Below are positions 8,512-15,557 of a stretch of DNA of 64,000 nucleotides, in pieces. The translations under genes and the position numbers were made by a program. Origin of the DNA: Halorussus salinus (GTDB lineage Archaea > Halobacteriota > Halobacteria > Halobacteriales > Haladaptataceae); assembly GCF_004765815.2 (NCBI RefSeq), contig NZ_ML974127.1, positions 62,001 through 126,000 of the forward strand. Reading direction: 5' to 3'. The notes under the pieces are model-generated. The model was not told where the DNA came from. It did not search any database and worked only from the letters and a program-made list of their open reading frames with translations. The number at the start of each line of letters is the position of its first letter. Within the stretch, counting starts at the first letter, position 1.

Positions 8512-9707
8512 AGCGTCGGGCGCTCCTCGCGGCCTGCGGCGCGACGCTCTCGGCTGGCTGTGCGGGCTGGAGTCCGCTCGGCGGGCCGGTCGGTTCGGGC
8601 TGTGAACTCGCCGAGGAGGTACCGGGCGACGCCGAGTGGGGCGCGCCGAGGGGTGGCCCGCGGAACACCGCCTCGGCACCGGCGAACCGAACGCCAGCAC
8701 CGCCGCTGTCGGTTTCGTGGACGTTTTCGATACCGGGCGTGATGGGGACGCCGACGCCGACCGTGGTAGACGGGACGGCGTTCGTCACTGACTTGGATGG
8801 GAGCGCCTTCGCAATCGACGCTGAGACGGGCGACCGACAGTGGCGAACCGCTGTCGCGGAGATCGAGAGCGGCGTCACGGTCGGCGACGGTCTCGCGGTC
8901 GTCACGAGCGACGAGGGCGTGGTCGCGCTCGACGCCGACGACGGGACCGAGCGGTGGGTCGCGGCGGTCTCGCCCGCCTACGAGGCGACGCCGGTCGTCG
9001 CCGACGACAGCGTCTACGTGCCGTCTGACCTCGGAATCGTCGCGCTCGACGCCGCCGACGGAACCGAGCGGTGGCGATACGTGACCGGCCTGCGGACGAA
9101 GGCATCGCCAGCGGTGGCCGACGGCACGGTCTTCGTGGGGAACGACGACGCCTACGTCTACGCGCTCGACGCCGCGACCGGCGACCCACGGTGGCGGTTC
9201 AAGACCCGCGGAGAGGTGGCCTGCTCCCCGGCGTTCGCCGGTGGAACGGTCTACGCGGGGTCCCGAGAGGGACGAGTCTACGCGCTCGACGCCGAGACGG
9301 GCAAACGGCGCTGGTCCCGCGCCGTCACGCGATCCGTCGAAGGGGTCGAGGACCTCGCGGTCGGTCACGGGAACGTCTACGTCGGTGCCGACGAGCGACT
9401 GCACGCTGTCGGACGCGAGTCCGGCGAGCAGTGCTGGCGCTCGGGGCGCTACGTCAGCCGGTACTCCGGTGGTCCGGCGGTTGGTGACGGACGCGTGTAC
9501 GCCCCGACGGACCGCGGGGGCGGCGACATCGACCTGCGCGAGACGAGCATCGGCGGGTTCGACGCCGGAACCGGCGAACTCGTCTGGCGGCTCGACGCGG
9601 GCGACGACCGGCGGATGGATATCGCCCCCGCGATAGCCGACGGGGCGCTCTTCGCCGGAGGCAACGTAGCCGGGTCGCTCGCAGTCGCGCGACTCGACCC
9701 GCGATGA
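8508..9707 (+). CDS. PQQ-like beta-propeller repeat lipoprotein (second of pair)
   Basis: A 399-residue paralogue of the upstream gene. It starts with GTG at 8508 inside a GTGA that also contains the upstream TGA stop; an ATG at 8501 is out of frame. The N-terminus MKRRALLAACGATLSAGC is a short Tat-type lipoprotein signal. It has the same propeller repeat motifs (VVDGTAFVTD, AIDAETGDRQW, ALDADDGTERW and others), about eight copies. The tandem paralogy and coupling suggest a duplicated cell-surface module; no function is assignable. Confidence 0.88.
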   Translation: MKRRALLAACGATLSAGCAGWSPLGGPVGSGCELAEEVPGDAEWGAPRGGPRNTASAPANRTPAPPLSVSWTFSIPGVMGTPTPTVVDGTAFVTDLDGSAFAIDAETGDRQWRTAVAEIESGVTVGDGLAVVTSDEGVVALDADDGTERWVAAVSPAYEATPVVADDSVYVPSDLGIVALDAADGTERWRYVTGLRTKASPAVADGTVFVGNDDAYVYALDAATGDPRWRFKTRGEVACSPAFAGGTVYAGSREGRVYALDAETGKRRWSRAVTRSVEGVEDLAVGHGNVYVGADERLHAVGRESGEQCWRSGRYVSRYSGGPAVGDGRVYAPTDRGGGDIDLRETSIGGFDAGTGELVWRLDAGDDRRMDIAPAIADGALFAGGNVAGSLAVARLDPR

Positions 9708-9749
9708 GAACGGAGCGTTCGCTCCTCGGTTGGTTCGATAACTGAGATA

Positions 9750-9878
9750 CGGACGACTCGCTACGCTCGTCGTCGTTGCGTCGCGGCAGAAACGTCCTGA
9801 CGGAGTCCTCACGAGCGAAGCGAGTGAGGGCACGTCAGGTCGTGAACGAAGTGAACGTCCTGACGGAGATTTGAACTC
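9750..9878. repeat. 129-bp direct repeat, copy 1, carrying a tRNA-Arg 3'-end fragment
   Basis: Positions 9750-9878 repeat at 9966-10094 with one mismatch seen (GTCC versus GCCC). Each copy contains several small inverted repeats (CCTCAC...GTGAGG, CGTCAGG...CCTGACG) and ends in the T-arm and acceptor 3' half of the tRNA-Arg gene (AACGTCCTGACGGAGATTTG). Copy 1 is only the 3' fragment. The 87-bp spacer 9879-9965 carries an inverted CAAATCTCCG. Confidence 0.85.
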
Positions 9879-9965
9879 GCCGAGACGGTCCGGGCGTGCG
9901 GCCTTCGGCCGTTCCGGGCGTGCGACTCGTCTGCTCAAATCTCCGTAAATGGAGTTTCCGCGACG

Positions 9966-10094
9966 CGGACGACTCGCTACGCTCGTCGTCGTTGCGTCGC
10001 GGCAGAAACGCCCTGACGGAGTCCTCACGAGCGAAGCGAGTGAGGGCACGTCAGGTCGTGAACGAAGTGAACGTCCTGACGGAGATTTGAACTC
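9966..10094. repeat. 129-bp direct repeat, copy 2, overlapping the intact tRNA-Arg
   Basis: This is the second copy of the 9750-9878 repeat. Its end, from 10072 on, is the genuine 3' half of the minus-strand tRNA-Arg. Duplication of a tRNA 3' end is what tRNA-targeting integrases leave behind, but no integrase gene is present here. Confidence 0.85.
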
Positions 10095-10144
10095 CGGTCC
10101 CTGGCTCCGCAAGCCAAGAGGATAGTCCACTACCCTATCAGGAC
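10072..10144 (-). tRNA. tRNA-Arg, anticodon GCG
   Basis: A 73-nt tRNA read on the minus strand. The acceptor GTCCTGA pairs with TCAGGAC and is followed by discriminator G. The anticodon stem TTGGC/GCCAG encloses the loop TTGCGGA, giving anticodon GCG, which reads CGC. The T arm is CGGAG-TTCAAAT-CTCCG. No intron and no encoded CCA were seen. The D stem has a U-U opposition and a G-U pair, so it is imperfect but normal for archaeal tRNAs. Confidence 0.93.
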
Positions 10145-10167
10145 TCATCTCTACGTATGCCGGTTCT

Positions 10168-10176
10168 ACTTATAAG
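10168..10176 (-). promoter_or_regulatory. TATA-like box of tRNA-Arg
   Basis: ACTTATAAG (minus strand CTTATAAGT) is centred about 28 bp upstream of the tRNA 5' end at 10144, the usual archaeal TATA distance. Confidence 0.6.
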
Positions 10177-10271
10177 GGTCACGGTCTGATGGCGGCGTGA
10201 TACGGCGGCACACGCCACAAACCAATTTTTCCATCCGTGGGAACTATGAAAGGGGCCGTCGGACACTCCGT

Positions 10272-10877
10272 ATGGACAGACGGGAGCTACTCGGGCGGTT
10301 CGGCGGGCTCCTCGCGGTCGGCTCGTTCGGCGGCTGTCTCGCCCAATCCGGAGACGACACCGGAGCGGGCGGCGGAGCGACGACCCGCGAGACGACCGAA
10401 CGCCCGACGACCGTCACGGACCGGACGACCACCACCGAGGAGACGACCGACGGCGGGACCACCGGCGCGACGACCCGAACCACCGAGAGCGGCCCGACCA
10501 CCGACGAGGGCCGACCGGGCGCGATAGCCGCGACAGAACTCGAACTCCTCGGGGTGGAGTGTGGCGAGCCGACCAGCGAGGCCAGCGTCGCGTTCGCCGA
10601 CGGCGGGTCGTCGGTCGTCGTCTCCGGGACGATTCCGGGGTCGAACGGCTGTTATCTCGCCAAACTGGTCGAGGCGAGCTACGACTCCGAGACCCGGACT
10701 CTCGACGTGACGGTCTCCTCGGCGGCAAAAGAGGGGTCGCAGGTCTGCACTCAGTGCATCGTCAAGATAGACTACGAGGCGACCGTCTCGGTGTCCGGCG
10801 ACGGACCCGAGCGCGTGACCGTGACCCACTCGGCGATGGGCGAGTCGAAGACCGTCGCCACTGCCGACTCGTCCTGA
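10272..10877 (+). CDS. Tat-exported lipoprotein with Thr-rich linker
   Basis: A 201-residue protein starting MDRRELLGRFGGLLAVGSFG with a lipobox Cys at about residue 22. A 60-residue linker of TTRETTE-type Thr/Glu/Asp runs follows, probably O-glycosylated or simply an extended spacer. The C-terminal domain (about residues 83-201) has four Cys residues, including a CTQC pair in SQVCTQCIVKIDYE and others in GVECGE and NGCYLA, so metal or disulfide bonding is possible. No family was recognised. It is divergent from the tRNA-Arg gene. Confidence 0.8.
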   Translation: MDRRELLGRFGGLLAVGSFGGCLAQSGDDTGAGGGATTRETTERPTTVTDRTTTTEETTDGGTTGATTRTTESGPTTDEGRPGAIAATELELLGVECGEPTSEASVAFADGGSSVVVSGTIPGSNGCYLAKLVEASYDSETRTLDVTVSSAAKEGSQVCTQCIVKIDYEATVSVSGDGPERVTVTHSAMGESKTVATADSS

Positions 10878-11074
10878 GAGACCGACCCGAGCGGTCGAGC
10901 GAGCGAAGGTTTATATCCGGAGACGGGACCAACTCGGCCCGTGACTCACCGACCGCCGCGACCGAACGCCGGACCGACGGGGGCGCGACGACCGCCCGAC
11001 GAGAGCGCGACTGGTCGGCGCTCTCTGCAAAGACAATCCTTAAGCGCGGGCCACTCTTGCGATACGATACGATT

Positions 11075-12523
11075 ATGGGCGCGATAGAGGACGTTCACGC
11101 CGACCTCGACGCCGACGTATCTCTCGAGGAGTTCCGCGAGGCGGTCGAGGAGAAGGTCGAGCAGATGGGCGGTCTCGCCGACGAGGAGACGGCCGCGATG
11201 CTCATCGCCCACGAGTTGGACGAGGAGGGCGGGGAGGTCGAGACCGTCGCCGACATCGAACCGGGCATGGAGGAGGTCAAGTTCGTCGCCAAGGTCGTCG
11301 GGGTGGGCGACGTGCGGACCTTCGAGCGCGACGACGAGGACCGCGAGGACGGCCGGGTCCTGAACGTCGAAGTCGCCGACGAGACCGGGTCGATTCGCAT
11401 CACCTTCTGGGACCAGCAGGCCGACGCCGGAGAAGAGGAACTGGAACCCGGCGACGTGCTTCGCATCGCTGGCCGCCCCAAGGAGGGGTACAACGGCGTC
11501 GAGGTCAACGTCAACGACGCCGAACCAGACGCCGAGACCGACGTGGACGTGCAGGTTCAGGACACCTACCGCGTCGAAGACCTCTCGCTGGGCGTCTCGG
11601 ACGTGAACCTGCGCGGGAAGGTGCTGGACACCGACGCCGTCCGGACGTTCGACCGCGACGACGGTTCGGAGGGGAAGGTCGCCAACCTGAAACTCGGCGA
11701 CGAGACCGGCCGCATCCGGGTGACGCTCTGGGACGAGCGCACCGAGGCCGCCGAGCGACTCGACCCCGGCGTCTCCGTGGAGGTCGTGGACGGCTACGTC
11801 CGCGAACGCGACGGGAGTCTGGAACTTCACGTCGGCAACCGCGGCGCGGTCGAGGAGATTGACGACGACGTGTCCTACGAACCCGAGACCGCCGACATCG
11901 AGGCCCTCGAAATCGGCGACGAGGCTGACATCGGCGGTGTGGTCCGCGAGACCCAAGAGAAGCGCACGTTCGACCGCGACGACGGCTCGGAGGGCCAAGT
12001 CCGAAACATCCGGGTCCAAGACGGCACGGGCGACCTCCGGGTCGCGCTCTGGGGCGAGAAAGCAGACGTTGACGTGGCACCCGGCGACGAAATCCAACTC
12101 GCCGACGTGGAGATACAGGACGGCTGGCAGGACGACATCGAAGGCTCCGCCGGATGGCAGTCCACCGTCACCGTCCTCGGCGAGGCCGACCCCGGCGCGG
12201 GGTCGGCCGGAGCCAGCGGTGGCAGTACTGGCGGGAGCGGCGACGACTCGGGAAGCGACGGCACGGGTCTCGACGCCTTCGGCGGCGACGGCGCGAGCGC
12301 ATCGGCCGAGTCCGACACTGGCGGGAGCGCGGACGCCGGGAGTGCGGACGCCGAATCCGTGGAGTTCACCGGCACCGTCGTCCAAGCGGGCGACCCCATC
12401 ATTCTGGACGACGGCGAGGAGACCGTCAGCGTCGCGTCGAACGCCGACGTGACGCTGGGCGAGAAAGTGACCGCGCGCGGCGAGTTGCGCGACGGCACGC
12501 TCGACGCCGAAGACGTGTTCTGA
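11075..12523 (+). CDS. rpa2: Single-stranded DNA-binding protein, RPA family (Rpa2/RpaC type)
   Basis: A 482-residue protein with three similar OB folds (about residues 70-150, 168-250 and 270-360), each having a (V)RTFDRDDGSEGKV-like strand pair and a G(R/S)IR(V/I)T(L/F)W strand. After a Gly/Ser/Asp-rich linker (about 370-420) comes a small C-terminal nucleic-acid-binding strand region. The size and the location beside a doublet histone fit haloarchaeal Rpa2/RpaC, which is essential in H. volcanii and protects ssDNA in replication and repair. TATA-like sequence precedes it (TTTATATCC at about 10910, CCTTAAG at about 11038). The start is ATG 11075. Confidence 0.85.
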   Translation: MGAIEDVHADLDADVSLEEFREAVEEKVEQMGGLADEETAAMLIAHELDEEGGEVETVADIEPGMEEVKFVAKVVGVGDVRTFERDDEDREDGRVLNVEVADETGSIRITFWDQQADAGEEELEPGDVLRIAGRPKEGYNGVEVNVNDAEPDAETDVDVQVQDTYRVEDLSLGVSDVNLRGKVLDTDAVRTFDRDDGSEGKVANLKLGDETGRIRVTLWDERTEAAERLDPGVSVEVVDGYVRERDGSLELHVGNRGAVEEIDDDVSYEPETADIEALEIGDEADIGGVVRETQEKRTFDRDDGSEGQVRNIRVQDGTGDLRVALWGEKADVDVAPGDEIQLADVEIQDGWQDDIEGSAGWQSTVTVLGEADPGAGSAGASGGSTGGSGDDSGSDGTGLDAFGGDGASASAESDTGGSADAGSADAESVEFTGTVVQAGDPIILDDGEETVSVASNADVTLGEKVTARGELRDGTLDAEDVF

Positions 12524-12559
12524 ACGCGCGAGAAAAACTTCGACGGCCGGACGGCGGCG

Positions 12560-12778
12560 TCAGCTCTCGAACGGCTCGTCGTCGCGGTGGTTGTCCGCGT
12601 TCTCTTGGTCGCTGGCGGCCTCCTCGCGGGCCTCGTTCTCGTCCACGCGAGTTTCGTCTTCGAGTTCCTCCTCGCGGGCCTGCTCGACCTCGGCGGCCTC
12701 GTCCTCGGACTCCTCGCCCGGCGCTCGCTTCTCCTTGGCCATCTCCTCGTCTCGCTCGTGGGGATTGTCGTCGGACAT
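12560..12778 (-). CDS. Small highly charged acidic protein
   Basis: A 72-residue protein starting MSDDNPHERDEEMAKEKRAP. More than half of its residues are Asp, Glu, Lys or Arg, with no hydrophobic core, so it is probably disordered. It is convergent with rpa2 (36 bp). No family is recognised with certainty, and codon third positions look like real haloarchaeal coding sequence. The start is ATG 12776-12778; an upstream extension would lack this composition. Confidence 0.6.
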   Translation of the reverse strand: MSDDNPHERDEEMAKEKRAPGEESEDEAAEVEQAREEELEDETRVDENEAREEAASDQENADNHRDDEPFES

Positions 12779-12884
12779 GGCTCGTCTTTGCAGAGCGAGT
12801 AACTTCAGACTGCTGGCAGATTCGAAGCCGATACGTGGTGTCTCTGACGAGTCGGTCACACGGCGGTTTCCCCGTCACGGTTGC

Positions 12885-12985
12885 CCTACAGCACGGCACT
12901 GCCACGGTTGCCGACACCACGGAATCACCGCACGGCACCGCGACTGCACCGCGGCACAGTACCGGACCGAAGCGGAAGGAGTCGC
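12885..12985. repeat. Dispersed GC-rich intergenic element, copy C (minus orientation)
   Basis: The gap 12779-13084 has no gene. It carries CTACAGCACGGCACTGCC, GAATCACCGCACGGCACCGC and GACTGCACCGCGGCACAG, which on the minus strand read as the GCGGTGCCGTGCGGTGATTCC type of iteration seen in the other copies, here just upstream of the histone gene. Confidence 0.5.
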
Positions 12986-13084
12986 TTTCCGCTCGGTCGC
13001 CGAGGAGACCCGAAAGAGACGCCCGTAGGTTCCTCGAACAACGCTTTGGAAAGAACTAAGGGCGCAAGATTCGCGGCATTGGAT

Positions 13085-13516
13085 ATGAGCGTCGAGTTGC
13101 CGTTCGCACCGGTCGATACGATAATCAGACGGAACGCTGGCGACCTCCGGGTCAGCGCCGACGCCGCCGAGGAGCTAGCGCGTCGAATTCAACTCCACGG
13201 GGCCGACCTCGCCATCGACGCGGCCGAACACGCCACCGCCGACGGGCGCAAGACCCTGATGAGCGACGACTTCGGCGTCGAGCAGGTCGTGGACAAGGAG
13301 GACCTCGAACTCCCCGTCGCGCCCGTGGACCGCATCGCCCGCCTCGAAATCGACGACAGCTACCGGGTCGCGATGGACGCCCGCATCGCGCTGGCGGACA
13401 TCCTCGAAGACTACGCCGACAACGTCGCCAAGGCCGCCGCGGTCCTCGCGCGCCACGCCGACCGCCGGACCGTCAAGGCCGAGGACATCGAGACGTACTT
13501 CGAGCTGTTCGGCTGA
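13085..13516 (+). CDS. hstA: Archaeal doublet histone
   Basis: A 143-residue protein containing two fused histone folds: residues 1-67 (LPFAPVDTIIRRNAGDLRVS start) and 74-143 (LPVAPVDRIARLEIDDSYRV start, ending RTVKAEDIETYFELFG). End-to-end fused histones are typical of Halobacteria. Unlike methanogen histones, these are acidic and bind DNA weakly, acting more like a regulator. The neighbours are the ssDNA-binding protein upstream and the deacetylase family gene downstream, the same order as at the H. volcanii hstA locus. The start is ATG 13085; the upstream frame is open but runs into repeat C. Confidence 0.92.
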   Translation: MSVELPFAPVDTIIRRNAGDLRVSADAAEELARRIQLHGADLAIDAAEHATADGRKTLMSDDFGVEQVVDKEDLELPVAPVDRIARLEIDDSYRVAMDARIALADILEDYADNVAKAAAVLARHADRRTVKAEDIETYFELFG

Positions 13517-13731
13517 GTCTCGCCCCGCGAACTCGGACCCGACGAGACCCCCGGCCGCAACCGTCCGCGGTGCCGACCGGCGCAAATCGAGAGTCCGTAC
13601 GTATCCTCGATTCGAGCGCGGTCGAAATCTCCGCCGCGGTCGAAGCGGTTAAATTCCACTGTCCACGATTGTAACACGTGCTACCGACTACCGAATCCCA
13701 CGCGGTGGGAGGAGCGACCGACCAGTAATTC

Positions 13732-14751
13732 ATGAACTTCGGCTACAGCGAGGAGTGTCTCGCCCACGACACCGGCGAGCGCCACCCCGAGACCCCCGAC
13801 CGACTCCGCGCCATCAAAGAGCGACTCGCCCGCAAGCACGGCGTCGAGTACGTCGAATCGAGTCCCGCGACTAGCGACTGCGTCGAGGCGGTCCACGACG
13901 CCGACTACGTCTCGGAGTTCCGCGAGTTCTGCGAGACGGGCGGCGGCAACTGGGACCCCGACACAGTCGCGGTCGAGGCGACGTGGGACGCCGCGCTCCG
14001 GTCGGCCGGACTCGCCTGCTGGTCGGCCGAGACCGCCCTCGACGGCACCGACGGCCGCGACACGCCATTCTCGCTCGGGCGGCCGCCGGGCCACCACGCC
14101 GTCGAGGACGACGCGATGGGGTTCTGCTTCTTCAACAACGCCGCCGTCGCGGCCCGCCACGTCATCGAGAGCGACGACACGGACGCCGACAGCGTGGCCA
14201 TCTTCGATTGGGACGTGCATCACGGCAACGGCACCCAAGACATCTTCTACGACGCCGGAGACGTGTTCTACGCCTCGCTCCACGAGGACGGTCTCTACCC
14301 CGGCACGGGCGAGATAGACGAGACCGGCGAGGGCGAGGGCGCGGGCACGACGTTGAACCTCCCGCTCCCCGCGGGCGCGGGCGACCCGGAGTACCGCGAC
14401 GCCTTCGACGAATTGGTCACGCCCGCCTTCCGCGAGTTCGACCCGGACCTGCTGGTCGTGAGCGCGGGGTTCGACGCCCACCGCCACGACCCCATCTCCC
14501 GGATGCGGGTCTCGACGGAGGGGTACGGCATGCTGACCGACCGTGTCCGGAGCCTCGCCGACGACATCGACGCGGCGCTCGCGTTCGTCCTCGAAGGCGG
14601 CTACGGACTCGACACCCTCTCGGACAGCGTGGCGGAGGTCCACGAGACCTTCGACGGGAAGCGACCCCTGACCCCCGACGACGAGGCTAGCGACGACGTG
14701 CGGGCGCTAATCGACGAGATTCGAGCGTCGCATCCTGCACTGACGGAATAA
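13732..14751 (+). CDS. hdaI: Histone deacetylase family protein (HdaI-like)
   Basis: A 339-residue zinc hydrolase of the arginase/deacetylase superfamily. Key motifs are present: RPPGHHA (paired His, about residues 117-122), FDWDVHHGNGT (Asp and His zinc site, about 158-168), SAGFDAH (second Asp) and EGGYG near 288. It removes acetyl groups from protein lysine or polyamine-type substrates; the substrate is not set by sequence. Adjacency to the doublet histone is conserved with H. volcanii hdaI, which is essential there. TATA-like TTAAATT lies at about 13649. Confidence 0.9.
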   Translation: MNFGYSEECLAHDTGERHPETPDRLRAIKERLARKHGVEYVESSPATSDCVEAVHDADYVSEFREFCETGGGNWDPDTVAVEATWDAALRSAGLACWSAETALDGTDGRDTPFSLGRPPGHHAVEDDAMGFCFFNNAAVAARHVIESDDTDADSVAIFDWDVHHGNGTQDIFYDAGDVFYASLHEDGLYPGTGEIDETGEGEGAGTTLNLPLPAGAGDPEYRDAFDELVTPAFREFDPDLLVVSAGFDAHRHDPISRMRVSTEGYGMLTDRVRSLADDIDAALAFVLEGGYGLDTLSDSVAEVHETFDGKRPLTPDDEASDDVRALIDEIRASHPALTE

Positions 14752-14905
14752 ATTGGGAAGCTAGCGATCCGTCTAGCGAACACGAAATACCCCCCTGCTC
14801 CGGGGCGTTACCGTCGGGTAATAGAGTGAGGTATCACTGTCACCTTGCACGTGCTTCGATAGACCACGTAAATACATTTGGCAAACTGTATCTCCCCGAA
14901 ATACA

Positions 14906-14923
14906 TTTACGTGTACACGTAAA
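14906..14923. promoter_or_regulatory. Perfect 18-bp palindrome upstream of vapB, probable autoregulatory operator
   Basis: TTTACGTGTACACGTAAA is a perfect palindrome ending 10 bp before the vapB ATG. A half-related ACGTAAATACATTT lies at about 14867. VapBC complexes normally repress their own promoter through such palindromes; binding here is inferred. Confidence 0.65.
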
Positions 14924-14933
14924 CAACCGACGT

Positions 14934-15176
14934 ATGGCGACGAAGACACTCACGATTAGAGAAGACGTTTATGACCGTCTTAAGTCGATGAAACGCGACG
15001 ATGAAAGTTTTAGTGACTTGCTCGACCGTCTTTCTGGTGGCGAAGAGGACGTGATGAAAGGTTTTGGTGTGTTCTCGGGCGAAGAAGGTGAGGAGTTCGC
15101 CGCAGGTGTCGAGGAAGCCAGCGAGCGAATGGACCGCGATTTCAAGGAGCGAGCAGATGATCTATTTGGACAGTAG
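14934..15176 (+). CDS. vapB: Antitoxin, VapB family
   Basis: An 80-residue protein, MATKTLTIREDVYDRLKSMK, whose N-terminus is the ribbon-helix-helix-like strand and helix of archaeal VapB antitoxins; residues 45-80 are an acidic, flexible toxin-binding tail. It overlaps the PIN toxin gene by 20 bp. Base composition is more AT-rich than the neighbours and the codons are less biased (for example TTT, AGT, ATT), consistent with recent transfer. A palindromic operator candidate sits immediately upstream. Confidence 0.85.
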   Translation: MATKTLTIREDVYDRLKSMKRDDESFSDLLDRLSGGEEDVMKGFGVFSGEEGEEFAAGVEEASERMDRDFKERADDLFGQ

Positions 15177-15555
15177 CGTTCTCGCTGATTATCTTCGTGG
15201 TCGGCAGTACGTCGGTGAGTACGTCCAAAAACACGACTCTACAAAATTTCATACGTCGAGTATCATCATGTGGGAGTTGTTCTATGGGGCACTGAACCAC
15301 GACTCCTCGTCACGAACGATGGAAACCGTTGCAGAATCACTTTCGTGGCTCGAAGTGGTCCCGTTCACGTTCGAGGATGCCGCCGAAGCGGCCTCCGTCC
15401 GTGACGAACTTTACTCGAACGGGACGCCGATACAAGTCCCGGATATGCTCCTTGCAGGTACAGCACGGCAGGCCGGTGGAACAGTAGTAACCTGTGACAA
15501 GGACTTCGAACAGGTTCCGAACCTCTCGGTCGAACTCCTTGCTCCCGAAAAGTAG
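15157..15555 (+). CDS. vapC: Toxin, VapC-type PIN domain ribonuclease
   Basis: A 132-residue PIN domain, the usual length. Acidic active-site positions are visible: LDSSVLADYL (Asp5), E in MWELFYGA (about residue 43), D in VPDMLLAGTA (about 98) and D in TCDKDF (about 116). PIN toxins cut tRNA or rRNA with Mg2+; the target here is unknown. The start chosen is ATG 15157, inside the end of vapB, the normal coupled arrangement. The stop is followed two bases later by the convergent P-type ATPase stop. Confidence 0.88.
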   Translation: MIYLDSSVLADYLRGRQYVGEYVQKHDSTKFHTSSIIMWELFYGALNHDSSSRTMETVAESLSWLEVVPFTFEDAAEAASVRDELYSNGTPIQVPDMLLAGTARQAGGTVVTCDKDFEQVPNLSVELLAPEK

Positions 15556-15557
15556 GA

